64,000 nucleotides of DNA from Lepiota brunneoincarnata (GCA_023014365.1 JAEBUN010000013.1:682001-746000); one strand, 5' to 3'; shown: positions 34,439 to 46,100, counted from the first letter of the stretch. The notes: generated by a model not told the origin, from the sequence alone. A program made the numbers and translations.

Positions 34439-35617
34439 TCACCTGCTCTTGGGAGGCACATAGCGCTGACGGATCCAGTTGCTGTCGAATTGGTGGCGCC
34501 AGAAGGGGCACTTCCGGTCGCACGAGGAGTGAGCCTTGGTGCAATTGATGCACCGCGGCGGATGAGGGCAAGGCTCGCTGGCCTTGGTCGGAGGGACGGG
34601 AGGGGATGCTTTTGCATTGCCGCAGCAGCACCCAGCATGCGAACGATGATGGGCCTCAGAGTGAGGCCCCCCACAGAGGGGGCACTGGCGGGCTGAACAT
34701 CGGCACACCATGGTAGGGTGGCCCCACCGCCAGCACCGAGTGCACTGGGGGGAGCTGGGGTTGGCCCAGGCAGTCTGAACAAGGCAGACATCGTCGGAGA
34801 TGGAGAGGTAGCGGCCGGCCAACTTCTTAGCTGCGGTGCCAGCCTGGGAGTCAAAAACGTCGAAGTAGACAGTGGTGGTGTCTGCCTTTGCAGAGTTGCG
34901 CACAACATGGGGGGGGCCTGCAAGAGAGAGGAAATCGTTGGCCATGGGGGAAGCCCGAAAGGCAGCGGTGACATTGTCCGGAGTGATACGATGCTCACCA
35001 AGAACGAGGGGGACGTCCAAGACCTTAAGATAAGACTTGGAATGGGGGAGGGCCGCCTGCGCCTCCTTGTCAATTCGGAGGACGTGCACAACGGCGGTGC
35101 GCATGACCGGCAAGTCAGCCGGGAGAGGAACAGAGAGTGTAGACAGCGAAACACCATTGTACGCAGGGTGGATGGAGTCGACCACCAGGCTGGAGCCCGA
35201 TGACCGCAGAGCCAAGTTGACCGGAGAGATAAGAGCCGCCAGGACCCCGAGTTTAGCGGGGACCTGGCAGGGGATGAGGACCTGGTGCTGGGAGGGGCCA
35301 GAGGTGGTCGCAGGAGCCCGAGGGCACTTGCCAGGTGGCTGGGCCACCACCTGTGCGAAAGATGGGCGCTTGGGAGCACCCGGGGGGATAACGGCAAGGG
35401 GGGGCCAGGAGGGAGCATGGCCCGGGTGGCCGGAAGGACGGGGCACTGGGACGGTAGGAGGAGCCGGGGCGGTAGGGTGCACTGGGCAAACAGGGGGAGC
35501 AGGAGCTGGGCCGCTTACATCAGCGGACCCATGGGTCAAGAGTGGCGGTGCCACAGGCTGCACGGCAGCAGGAGGGAGGAAGTCGGAGAGGGCTGTCAGA
35601 ATATGTATCTCAGTCAC
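34439..35617 (-). CDS. LINE ORF1, RNA-binding part with zinc knuckles
   Basis: This 392-residue frame has a Pro-rich start, a central domain of about 150 residues and, at the C-terminus, three cysteine/histidine clusters: CTRCWRWGHPTMVC, CPLCGGPHSEAHH and CINCTKAHSSCDRKC. This is the usual pattern of the RNA-binding ORF1 protein of LINEs, which coats the element RNA. The frame is open, about 240 bp of 3' UTR separates its stop from the poly-A tail, and no ORF2 follows. Confidence 0.8.
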   Translation of the reverse strand: MTEIHILTALSDFLPPAAVQPVAPPLLTHGSADVSGPAPAPPVCPVHPTAPAPPTVPVPRPSGHPGHAPSWPPLAVIPPGAPKRPSFAQVVAQPPGKCPRAPATTSGPSQHQVLIPCQVPAKLGVLAALISPVNLALRSSGSSLVVDSIHPAYNGVSLSTLSVPLPADLPVMRTAVVHVLRIDKEAQAALPHSKSYLKVLDVPLVLGEHRITPDNVTAAFRASPMANDFLSLAGPPHVVRNSAKADTTTVYFDVFDSQAGTAAKKLAGRYLSISDDVCLVQTAWANPSSPQCTRCWRWGHPTMVCRCSARQCPLCGGPHSEAHHRSHAGCCCGNAKASPPVPPTKASEPCPHPPRCINCTKAHSSCDRKCPFWRHQFDSNWIRQRYVPPKSR

Positions 35618-35784
35618 TCGACGTATGTTCGAGTACTATATATTAGCTAACCTGTCAGAATATGTATCTACATCTGATGAGCATGGGCGTAAGGCATAAA
35701 TGATGTGAAGGCTCACCTCAGTCACTCGACATATGTTTGAGTACTGAGGAGAGTGGACTCTACTTAGTATCATAAGTATACTAA
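35594..35784. repeat. Interleaved short repeats inside LINE ORF1
   Basis: TGTCAGAATATGTATCT occurs at 35594 and 35653. A near-palindromic unit of about 27 bp (CAGTCACTCGAC, then TATG, then GAGTACT) occurs at 35611 and 35719. The order is R1-R2-R1-R2. The segment separates the two ORF1 frames and may be a small inserted element. Confidence 0.65.
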
Positions 35785-36402
35785 CTAACAGTGAACAAAC
35801 AAGTGCCAAACAGATGGCACGAGAATTGCGAATGCATAAAGGAAAATGGCGGGTCCATATACCGGGCCCGAAAATGGGAGGGCAACGTGTCCATAAGCTT
35901 GCGTAAATCTGACAAGGGCCTCCCCAAGGACAGTAATGAACAGGAGCCGGCAACCATCACTGGTATGAATGGCTGCCGAGCCCCAGGGCAAGGAAACGAT
36001 GCCAAAAATGATGGCACCGAGAGCCGAAAGCATTTGACTGTGGTCAACGTCTGTTGTTGCGGCGAGGACGTCGGGATCAGCCTCCTTCATCGCCTGCCAG
36101 GCGGCGACGAGGTAGGTAGTAAGGGGGGGGGCCCCAACCTGCGATGTTCTGGAGGGAGGGGCCACCGTGACAGAAGCGGGCAAAGGCATGCTGGGGGTGG
36201 GGGTGGGCGTATCCAGAGGGGAGTCGGCATACAAGAGGCCGTCATTGCTCTTGATGTCGGCAAAGGTGGTAGATGCCTGCACCTTCTTAGGGGCACGAGC
36301 AGGATCACTGGGGGGGAATTCCTGACTTGACGCTGGGAGGCCAGGAGACCACTCAGCGGTGGTACGCTTTGGAGGCGGGCGGGTTGGAGTCTTGGGAGGC
36401 AT
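35785..36402 (-). CDS. LINE ORF1, N-terminal part
   Basis: This 205-residue frame starts MPPKTPTRPPPKRTTAEW. It is Pro/Thr-rich, then has a more hydrophobic half, and ends at a stop next to a short repeat-bearing segment (35594-35784). It lies just inside the 5' end of the LINE insertion and is followed by the zinc-knuckle frame, so the two probably once formed one ORF1. Confidence 0.55.
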   Translation of the reverse strand: MPPKTPTRPPPKRTTAEWSPGLPASSQEFPPSDPARAPKKVQASTTFADIKSNDGLLYADSPLDTPTPTPSMPLPASVTVAPPSRTSQVGAPPLTTYLVAAWQAMKEADPDVLAATTDVDHSQMLSALGAIIFGIVSLPWGSAAIHTSDGCRLLFITVLGEALVRFTQAYGHVALPFSGPVYGPAIFLYAFAILVPSVWHLFVHC

Positions 36403-36513
36403 ATTCCCTGGTTATACCAGAGGACTATGCCAGATAACGGAGCTAGAGACCTCACTCAGTGGATAGAGGGCGGACGCGTGTCACTTGAGGGTAATGGTGA
36501 GAGCCAAAAGAGG

Positions 36514-39296
36514 CCTTCCACTTCTCCTCATGGAGCCCTGGTCCTCTTCGTCAAGAAAAAGGATGGCTCCCTCCATTTATGTGTTGATTTTAGAGGTCTC
36601 AACCATATTACCAAGAAGGATCGCTACCCCCTTCCGCTCATCTCTGACCTCTTAGACTCCCCTCGCAAAGCCCGTGTATATACCAAAATCAACCTCCATC
36701 ATGCTTACCATCTTGTCCGCGTTGCTGACAGTGACAAATGGAAGACCGCCTTTCGGACCCGCTACAGCTCCTTTGAATGGATGGTCATGCCTTTTGGCCT
36801 CACCAACGCCCCCGCCACCTTCCAGCGGTTCATGAACGACATATTCAAGGATATGCTTGACGTCTGCATTACCATCTATCTCGATGACATTCTGATATAC
36901 TCCAACAATCATAGTATCCACCGCGACCAAGTCAAGGAGGTCCTTAAGCGGCTCCGACAACACGGTCTATACGCCCGCCCCGACAAATGCCAGTTCCACT
37001 CCCACACAGTGGAATATCTTGGCTACATTCTTTCCCCCGACAGTCTCCGAATGGACCAATCTAAGGTCAAGACCATCCAGGAGTGGCCTGAACCCAAGAA
37101 GGTCAAGGATATCCAGTCCTTCTTAGGTTTCACAAATTTCTATCGTTGCTTCATTCACGGTTATTCCGACATTGTTGTTCCACTCACCCACCTCACCTGC
37201 AAAGATGTGAAATGGAATTTCACCGACGAATGCTGCGAAGCCTTCAGTTCCCTGAAAGAAGCATTCATATCCGCCCCCGTCCTCACTCCTTGGGCCCCCG
37301 ACGCTCAGATCATTGTCGAGACCGACGCCTCTGACTATGCCCTTGTGGCTATCCTCTCTATCATCACTGATGACGGGGAGGTTCACCCTGTTGCATTCCA
37401 TTCCCACACCTTTAACACGGCCAAACTTAATTATGACACCCATGACAAGAAACTCCTGGCGATATTCGAGGCTTTTCGTATCTGGCGGCACTATCTTGAG
37501 GGTGCCCCTCTTACTATTGATGTAGTCACCGACCACAAAAACCTCGAAAACTTCTGCACCACCAAAATCCTTACTCGCTGCCAAGCTCGTTGGTCCGAGT
37601 TCCTGTCCCAATTCCACCTCGTCATCCGGTTCCAACCCGGCCGCCTCAGCACCAAGCCTGACGCCCTAACTAGACGATGGGATGTCTACCCTAAAGGGGG
37701 GAATAGCAACTATGCATCAGTCAACCCGCACAACTTCTGGCCTGTGTTCACTCATGAACAGCTTGTGGCCTCCGTCCATGCCACCACTCTTTACACCCCT
37801 TCCCTTTGCACAGCTGTAGTCATGGATCTCAACCAGCTACACCGCGATATCCTTGCTGCTCTACCAGCAGATCCGACCACCTCCGCTCACCTTGCCAGCC
37901 CAGAAGGCCATTGGTCAGTTAATGATAAAGGTTTCCTCCTCCTAGACAACAGAATCTATGTCCCTGACGCCGACAATCTCTGACTTTGGGTCCTCCAGTA
38001 CAAGCATGACCATGTCCTAGCTGGCCACTTCGGTCAGAATAAAATGCTTGAACTCATCCAGCGCAAATACACCTGGCCCAGTATCCACACCTTCATCAAG
38101 GATTTCTGTAAGTCTTGTGTCACCTGTATGAGGTCTAAACCCTAGTGCCACCGCCCCTACAGTCTCCTTAAACAACTCCCCATTCCCGAACGCCCTTGGA
38201 ACTCAATCTCCATGGACTTCATTGAAAAACTCCCTGCCTCCTCCGGCTATGATGCCATCCTAGTAATCGTTGACAGACTCACCAAGCAATCCCTCTTCAT
38301 CCCAACTTATGTATGATACCGTCACCTCCTCCAACCTCGCCCGCCTATTCGTCCTCCACATCTTCTCCAAGCATGGCATACCCAAACATGTTACCTCCGA
38401 CCGCAGCTCCGAATTTGTCTCTCACTTCTTCCGCTCATTGGGACAAGCCCTCGACATGAAACTACACTTCACTTTGGGCTACCACCCAGAAGGTGACGGA
38501 CAGACGGAACGCACCAACCAGACCCTGGAACAATATCTCCGGGTCTATTGTAACTACCAACAGGACAATTGGTCCAAGTTGCTACCATTAGCTGAGTTTG
38601 CTTATAACAACGCTCCTAGCGCCACCACCGGTATCTTCCCATTCTTCGCTAACAAAGGATATCATCCGAACATCACAGTTCATCCTGAATGCGACCTCGC
38701 CTCCACTCAGGCCCGCCACTTTGCAGTTGATCTCAACGACCTACATACCACCTTGAAGTCGGAAATAGCGTTAGCCCAGCAACAATACCAGACCTCTGCT
38801 GACGCCCGCCGTCTCCCGGCTCCGGACTTCAAGGTTGGGCAAAAAGTGTTTGTTAAAGCCCAGTTCTTCTGCACCACCCGTCCCTCCAAAAAACTCTCCG
38901 AAAAGTTTCTTGGACCCTACGAGATCATTGCCCAAGCAGGCACCCACTCCTTCACCCTCTGACTCCCTGACTCCATGCATGGAGTACACCCAGTTTTCCA
39001 TGTTTCTATGCTTGAACCGGCCACACCTAATACCATACCTGCCTGATTGGACCTGCCACCTGCGCCAGTTTCTATTGACGGCAAACCCAAATACAAGATC
39101 GCTTGCATTGTCAACTCAAAGATTGATCGGCACCGCACATGCAAACTCCTCTACAAAGTCATTTGGTTAGGTTCTGAAGACACTGAAGAAGAGTCTTCAT
39201 GGTTACCGGCTACCAAGCTTGAACATGCCATAGATCTAGTAGAGGCTTTCCATTCCTCTTACCCCGCTAAGCCTGGCCCCCTCCATTCACTCTGAG
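36514..39296 (+). pseudogene. pol: RT, RNase H and integrase (element E)
   Basis: After the LINE the frame resumes with reverse transcriptase (LFVKKKDGS, FGLTNAPATFQRFMNDIF, then YLDDILIYS), RNase H (IIVETDASDYALVA, TDHKNLENF) and integrase: zinc-binding part, a core with [16 protein letters not shown]-type DGQTERTNQTLE, and a chromodomain-like C-terminus (CKLLYKVIWLGSEDTEEESS). Stops near 37981 and 38143, a frame problem near 38310, and stops near 38960 and 39044 inactivate it. The first catalytic Asp of RT is changed to Asn. Confidence 0.88.
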
Positions 39297-39365
39297 TTTT
39301 CCACTGATCACCCATCACACCAAGAAACAACAAGATTTATCAACAAAACAAAAACTACTACCAAT

Positions 39366-40042
39366 TTACTTATCATCTCCAGAGGGGCCGGGCGACTGTG
39401 CAGCATCATCTTCCATCAAGCCCTGCACCTCCTCTTCTGAGGCGGCCCTGACGCTCTCCTCCGAACCCTCTGTCTCCGTAACATTTCCACTTGACCAATT
39501 ACAATCCACCTGCGCCTCCCAACGCCACAGTTGCTCATAACGGCCCGCCACCTGCTCCACCTTGTCCACCTTCTCCCCCAATTGAGCAATGGACCGCTCA
39601 AGCCATACCTCCAGGATGTTGACCTTTTTGATGGTCTCCTGGTGTTTTTCCTCAATGAGCTGTTTCAACTCTACAACACCCACTGATTAGCGTACATCAC
39701 AATACAGGACTCCTTACTTACCCTCAAACTGTTGGCCTGACAACCCGCCAGTCCCGCTCAGCTCCGTCTCCTCTTGGCTTCCACATCATTTCTTCATTTT
39801 ACTACACCAACGGCAACTCCTGGTGTTACTAAAACCCTATCAGTATGTATTCCGGAAACCTTCAAAAAACGACTCACCCGCTCTCCCTCAGCAGTTGCAC
39901 CTTGCACTCCATGGTGGTTGGTTGTCGGGATGGTTGTCTGCTCATGGGAGTATGGGGTTAAGTTGTGCTCTCCCAACCCGAACCAGTTCACCCCATCTTT
40001 ATACCCTGGCGGAGTTTTCCAATGGGCCCCAGGCTTGACCAC
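39366..40042 (-). CDS. Antisense spliced coiled-coil gene of the Gypsy element
   Basis: This is a three-exon gene on the strand opposite to pol, filling the space between the integrase stop and the 3' LTR. The exons are 40042-39878, 39770-39722 and 39670-39366, with donors GTGAGT and GTAAGT and acceptors GAG and TAG; all phases agree, giving 172 residues. The start MVKPGAHWKTPPGYKDGVNW is followed by a coiled coil (ELKQLIEEKHQETIKKVNIL and on) and an acidic tail ending SPGPSGDDK. The frame is intact although the pol gene of the same copy is full of stops. Function is unknown. Antisense extra ORFs are known from some plant Gypsy elements, but I do not recognise this protein. Confidence 0.65.
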
Positions 40043-40065
40043 CTAGGGCCTTGAGGCTCGGCCCT

Positions 40066-40075
40066 AAGGGGGGGG
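40066..40075 (+). promoter_or_regulatory. Polypurine tract of element E
   Basis: AAGGGGGGGG lies directly before the 3' LTR start, as expected for the plus-strand priming site of reverse transcription. Confidence 0.75.
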
Positions 40076-40078
40076 CAC

Positions 40079-40137
40079 TGTCATATCCATGCCAAACCCA
40101 GAGCTTAACCATTATACTTCAGCTTCTCAACTCCATG
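40079..40137 (+). repeat. Truncated 3' LTR of element E
   Basis: It starts TGTCATATCCATGCCAAACC like the LTR at 60285. Homology is lost after about 59 bp. Confidence 0.85.
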
Positions 40138-40142
40138 CACTG

Positions 40143-43100
40143 TGAGACCCTAGGGGTTGTAAAATGCGACGTTAAAGAGTGAAGTGTGTAAATAGTTACG
40201 GATAGTGTTGTTTCTCAAGATGTAGGAAAAAACAACATTTTCGGTAAGGTCATTTTCAACGGTAAGTCTAGATATTTACGCCAGAAAATGTCATGGATAA
40301 AACAATGTAATATATGGTGGTCCAGAGGGGTGGTAAAAACACCTCAAAGGGGGGGAATAGGTATACCACACATATTATTGTTTTTCAGGCCTTAGGAAAG
40401 CGCAACAGTTTTAGTAAGATTGCTTTTCATTGGTATTAAATATTGGAATACGGTAGATTAATATACTGGAGGTTTTATTGTTGTCAGCAGGAAGAGAGGG
40501 ATCTACTTATAGCGCTCATCCTGTTTGGCAAGCCGGTGAGTTAGACGAGATATTAGCAGTATTCGGGCATCTGTTTGGCTACAACCCGTACGTAGAGGCA
40601 TAGAGGACATATGTATAGAGAGCTGCGAATTTGTGACTGTTTTGTACATCGAACTGTAGGTCAGAACGGGTGTGTTTGAGGTATAAAGACGCAATAGGGA
40701 GGTAATGTCGTCTAGAGCACTAACCGTAAATTAGGATGGAATGAGGAGAAATAAAGAGTGACCTCGTCACTGTCGCACATGCTTGTCATCGGCATTGCAT
40801 CCATCATCATAGTTCTTCCCTGCCGCCATCACGACTCTCAGCCACCATGCATACACACCACTATGTCTTTTCACACAATGCAAACACGAACCTGAGTGTA
40901 AAGGACAGGAAATGAGTGAGGCAGGTGCTGGGGAAAGCGATGGTGGACTTCAGGGATGAGATTTCAGGAGTTCTTGGAGATAGGGATGTGGCATGGGTCC
41001 TGATGTGAGTATTCAACAAAATTAGTTAGACGGTTGACGGAGGAGGGAAATTTAGGGGTCAGAAACACAGCTCGGACACCGATAGTTGCGACCACTGGAC
41101 AGTGTGAGCATTCCACAACGATCACGCTTTTTTGACGTTCCATCTATATGGATATGGTAGCGAGTTGCCGGGGGCACGGCTTTACAAGAATGGAGGAAAA
41201 TGGAAGGTCGGGGGGAAGAGTCTGAAGGAGGTCGAATATTATGGCTGGTGATCCATCAGGGCAATCTGTGGGGTTGTATCTTTAAATCTTGGTGTATTTT
41301 TATGTCTTTTTTGGAAGATATATGAGGGATTTCAGTTGAATCGACTGGGTAAAGGGTGAAACACGTACTGTAAGCCCACGGACCTGGCTTACACCAGGAT
41401 TCGCACTTCTTCGACGTGATATCTATTGGAATCTGCTACCTCATGTATGTAGTAACTAGGAGGGGTCGAGTTCCTTAGTCCCCCCTCGAATAGACGTTGG
41501 TTCTGTTCAGTTGGATTCCTGCAAGGCACCCTCGTCCCTAGTGAAGGATGCCCCCAAGTGGGGGCATCTTTACATCTTTCCGACTCCTCTGTAGTAGTCG
41601 GTACCAGTTTCCTCCCATCTCAAGGTACAAGGGAACTAGCTGAGCCTGGATCCAAACGTTGCAGTATTTTGTTAAGATCCCGATTGATTCTGGAAGCTCA
41701 CAAGGCGTGCGCCCAGATCAGCATGACTACATTGCTACCCTTTGATGAATTAATATATCCCCCCCTCGAGTTGGGTTCGATATGATCGGGTCAGGTCAAG
41801 CGAAGCGGTCACCTGCGAGACGGCGCCCGCATGTTGTAGCTAAGCCTTTGCAGGCACTCAGGCTAGCTGCCACCCACGTCAACCTTTTGTGACAATGAGC
41901 CCCTCCTCAAGCTCTCTGGGGCGTGTGGTCCAAATGCTTCCGGGGGATTTTCAACCTTTAGGTTCTAACGCCTTAGGTCAACGACCTCGTCTGCACGAGG
42001 CACCCGTCTCTCCTGTGTGGTGCGACAAGGCATCAGTTCACATCCTTCTGTCTCATTTCAGGTTGGTTCATCGTATGAATGCGTAGCGGTCAGGTTTGTT
42101 GAGCCACATGGACCATCCCTTTTGGGTCACATAGTGTCCCTTCGCTGCCGACACTATTCAGCATTGACAGTAGCCGGAAACTGGTATTACAACCTGTCTA
42201 AATTTGAGAAAGGCATTGCAGCTGAGGAGGACGTTCTGCCGGGAATCTGTCGGGGACTCATCATTTCGCAAGCCATTTGGAAAAATTTGACAATATGAAC
42301 ATGGCATAAGCGTGGGTGGGTGGTTGTCACAGAATGCTTAAGTTCATGTATCGCATAATTGTCCAGGCGACATGTCGCTGTTCTTCAGGGCTGGACCTAT
42401 GAATCGCCAGTATGGGGATCTACTTGATGTTTTCGTTCATGTATAGTCGCACGCCAAACGTCAAATATCAGAAATTTTCAACCTGCCCTCAACATTAAAT
42501 GAATAGGAAGTTCTAGTGCCAGAGTTAACTCCCCCACCCCGTGTTCGCTCCCTAAGTGGTTGTGCGCCATATTCTTATAGATGAGAGCGACAGACTTGTA
42601 TGCCGAGCAAGAAACAAGTCGCCCCATCATGGATCCCCGCCATGCTAACGCCATTGCACAAGGTAAACGGCACCCCATGCTATATCCCTTCGCAGAGATA
42701 CTAACCAAAGTTTCCATCAATCCTTTCATTAACTTTCACAATCACCTCAATTTTGTTGCTGGAAACCGCATTTATATTTGCTTGTTCAGGACAAGAGCTG
42801 ACAGGCAGCTACCGCGTTTTCTGGGGCCCAACCTAGCTTCTGATGTGAGTTGCTTGTCATTTCCATTGCCTGGTCCAAATTGAATGGCCGTAAAATAGGG
42901 AGGGGCGATATGTGCGGCACCTGCGCAGGTTGTGCCCAGTGCCTTGTTTTTCTCGACTACAGGTAGGCCACAGGCAAAATGAGGATGCTGCATATTCTCC
43001 TGACAAATCCGTTATCAACCCTAGATGCGGTCAGGTCGGTCGCACAGATTCTGTTATTCTACATAATCATCTGGTGAGTAAAGCTATTTTCCTGGCATGC

Positions 43101-43170
43101 GCATTGACCTTGGGATGACCAAAACGGATCGGGAGCACGGCTCTGATTGTATTAATTTGTAAACCATTCC
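40143..43170. other. intergenic / unidentified
   Basis: There is no supported gene in these 3 kb. A plus-strand pair of frames (42581-42844 joined to 42963-43073) could be spliced in phase, but no family is recognisable. A perfect 9-bp hairpin lies at 41547-41568. Confidence 0.4.
41547..41568. repeat. Perfect GC-rich hairpin
   Basis: GATGCCCCC, a 4-nt loop AAGT, then GGGGGCATC. This strong hairpin has no clear context. Confidence 0.7.
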
Positions 43171-46100
43171 TTAGTCCACCTGGATCTCCATATCAGGGCT
43201 TCTATCTACGATGGCCCACTCACCCCTGTCTAATATCCTTCCAACAACACACTGCACTGTACCTAGATCAACGACTTCATCAATACCACAATCTTTATAA
43301 CTGTAATAATAAATGCCGTTTTTTCATGTTGCCTTGACACCGTGAATAAGTGCCAGGATAGCAGTCATTGGCGTGGCTAAGTTGAGTTGTGGTGTGGACG
43401 GGATTTCCAAAACAAGGATGCACTTTAGTTGGCCAAAGAAATTGCATGGCCTGAATTCTGGTGTTCTTCTCTTTTGGCAAGCATGCTGATCCACAAGTTG
43501 AATATACTGGAATGGGGAACATTCAGATATCATATACAGGAAGGGGCAATAGCGCTCACTTGTACAAAGGATGCATCCCAACTGTCCTCTCTCTTCCCAA
43601 CCAAATCACGGGCAATCATGAGATCACCTCCTTCAAGACGAGTTACTCTGCCATATTGGACAACAAGCTGATCTGGTTTTATGACAGATTGAATAACTTG
43701 CTTTGTGACATCGAAGCGTGTTGCTAAAGAAGCTAGAACTTTGTTATATATGGGTGGAGGTAGGGTTTCACATCATCGCAGGGCAGAAAACATGTAAAGT
43801 GGGTCTGTTTACAAGAGGTAAATACGCAATAATGACATGATGACAAGTTGAACATACATAAATCATGGACAATTTTGTCGGTTTCCTTCTTGTCAGGATC
43901 CAAAGATAGCGCATCATAAAGATCATATAATAATCATATTTGATTTAGCTGTGCAGTCGCTGTAACAAAGGTGTTGATGGATTCGTAAGGGTGGCATCTA
44001 CTTCTGATTGATGGAAGTAGAGTATTGCAATGACGCTCCATAGGAAATGCCCAATACGTCCAGACAGGACCCACCACCTGGATACCCCATGCAATATGAA
44101 GAAGGGCATGGAGAGTCAGAGGACAAGTGGAGAGTCAAACAGGGTCATTTTGATAGTACAGTCTGCATTGATTTAAGTATAAGAGCACAACATAGAAGGT
44201 AGATACTCACTTCTCATACATCTGAACCCAAGACTTGAAACCCTCATCAATCTGTTTCAATTCCTCTTCCGTGAGCTCGAACAACAAGCAGAGCTTCAAA
44301 AGTTTGACAAGCTGCATGAAATGGTCATAGTACTTTGTGTTTGTGAACCTGCCGTGGAGCACAACTGGAGCAATATAGAGTGTCCAGATGGTGTACATCT
44401 CAGCAGTCATTTGCAACCGTTTAGTCACAATGTTGGGTACTGAAGCTCCGAAAGCTGCTGGGATTGTTGCACCACATGCTGCCGTAGCCGCACCAATTTC
44501 ATTCCAGATTTGCATTGCAATAACATAACCTTTGCCTTGGTGATCTAGGTCCTTGAATTCGCAAGTCCAGAACAGAATGAGGTTGGGAATCAAATTTTCC
44601 CAAATGAGGTGCATGAAGTCGAACGGGGATGAAGATGGGAATAAGAGTGAAGATATGGTACTGAGGATCAGTATCCCTTTGATGCCATATTGTTTGGCGA
44701 GCTCTTCATGTATGGAGTTACTGAGGGCCATTTCTACAGCATGCGCTTGCTCTAAAAACTCCTCATGAGTACGAATGGGGAGATCAGATGGGTTGTATCG
44801 AGGAGGATTTGCTTCGGGGATCTTATCTCATCGAAGAGGGACATAGTAAGTGCGAGATTGTGAGCAAATCCCTTTGATGTTGCAGATATGGCATGGGCTG
44901 ATACCATTCTGCCCTTTCATGCGCATGATTAGGGCCATGGCCAGAATGTCACCAAATGCTACAATGAGATAGGCATGAAGCAAGAATAGTGATCGACTGA
45001 TCGCATCGAAAGCTTTGACACCCATTTCGAGTTGGATGAGTTCTTGAGCAAGTGGCCAGCAGAACGAATCCCAATCCCAAGGCTTTTTTGGACCTGGGAC
45101 TGTACCAACATGAATGTGGTACTGTTTCTGGAAACATATTTCAGGGGGGAGATTGTAGTTGATGAGGAGGATGGGCCAGCATGTCTTATCACGCTGTTTG
45201 AATGAACCAAAGCCGTCCATTGAAAGACCGAGGGCAACGTCACGCTCATCGGAGAAAAAGTACATGGGATGACTTGTATCGGGGATGAGAGTATTGAGTA
45301 AGGACTGATAATGGGAACCATCAAAAATGTCCTTAATGATGCCAGGCTCGTGAATGTGTTCTCCCCAATAGCGCATTTTTTTCGCGTGTGTGAGGTTTGC
45401 CGACATAGCTCGTAGGCAAGGGATGAGGGGAAGGTACTCGAATGTCTTGCGCGGCTTTCCATTAGTCGTGTATCGCATTTCCTTGCAGTTGGGGCATTCA
45501 GTGAGGTCTTCATACGGCCCGACAAAGCAAACACAACTATTTATACAACAGCTGTATCGTATGGGCCAAAATCCAGACAGGGATCGAATGCGCTTCTTGG
45601 TCATTTTCAGGCTAACCTGACTGCTGCCTGGAAAGGCTTTATGGAATCGACTGAAGATGCGCTCAGTTATGTGGTCCTCCACCTTGAGTGTATAACTACG
45701 AAGTATATTAAGGTCTGAATTTCCCAAGGCATTCATATCTGAAGTATTGTTAGCGAGGCAGGTGATTCATAGGGCAAGGACAAACCTGTGGCTGCGGACG
45801 CTGCTTCACGCTCGAAGTTTTCCTCAAGCATGTCCCAAGAGGAAATACCAGCTGCTTCAGACCCTGCAAACAAGCCGTTGTTTTCGTCGACCTTGCCGTC
45901 TTCACTGCTCTTGCAGGTTCCATTGCTCTCGCAGGCTTCATCGCTCTCGCAGTCTTCATCACTCTCGCAGTCTTCAGGCTGGGAAACTTCTGGATCAGCT
46001 CCGACAACACCATCAAACCCCTTGTCTTCACTGTCATTATGATTCCTACAGGCAGGCCCAGAACCATCATCTCGCAGGTGGCTATTTCCCCATCGCTGCT

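Larger units (their letters stand above)
34180..36513 (-). mobile_element. ORF1-only LINE insertion
   Basis: This is a 2.33-kb minus-strand non-LTR insertion with the hallmarks of target-primed reverse transcription. It has a poly-A tail (the T run at 34180-34197 on the plus strand) and a 15-bp target duplication CCTTCCACTTCTCCT at 34165-34179 and 36514-36528. Element D shows the empty site. It codes only for an ORF1-like protein with zinc knuckles; no endonuclease or reverse transcriptase is present between the two ends, so it must have moved with enzymes from a full LINE. Confidence 0.9.
32725..40137 (+). mobile_element. Decayed Gypsy element E (same family as D)
   Basis: This is a 5'-truncated Ty3/Gypsy retrotransposon whose sequence follows the element at 60285-64000 closely. 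It keeps the end of gag, protease, reverse transcriptase, RNase H, integrase with a chromodomain-like end, an antisense gene, a polypurine tract and the first 59 bp of a 3' LTR. It is split by a LINE insertion at 34180-36513. Compared with D, most substitutions are C to T or G to A at CpG sites; they create stops and change the first catalytic Asp of reverse transcriptase (D: TKIDLRHAY; E: TKINLHHAY). It is not autonomous. Confidence 0.9.

Noticed and set aside
34718..36330. Plus-strand Gly/Arg-rich frames in the LINE
   Set aside because: They are shadows of the GC-rich ORF1 on the minus strand, which has zinc knuckles.
42581..43073. Possible two-exon plus-strand gene (FLGPNLASD spliced to VGHRQNEDAAYS)
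   Set aside because: Phases agree, but there is no recognisable family, no further convincing exon, and the region lies beside transposon relics; left unannotated.
43429..43727. Plus-strand frames that looked like a small gene (HADPQVEYTGMGN)
   Set aside because: They are the complement of real Tnp2 exons on the minus strand (VTRLEGGDLMIARDLVG and the following exon).
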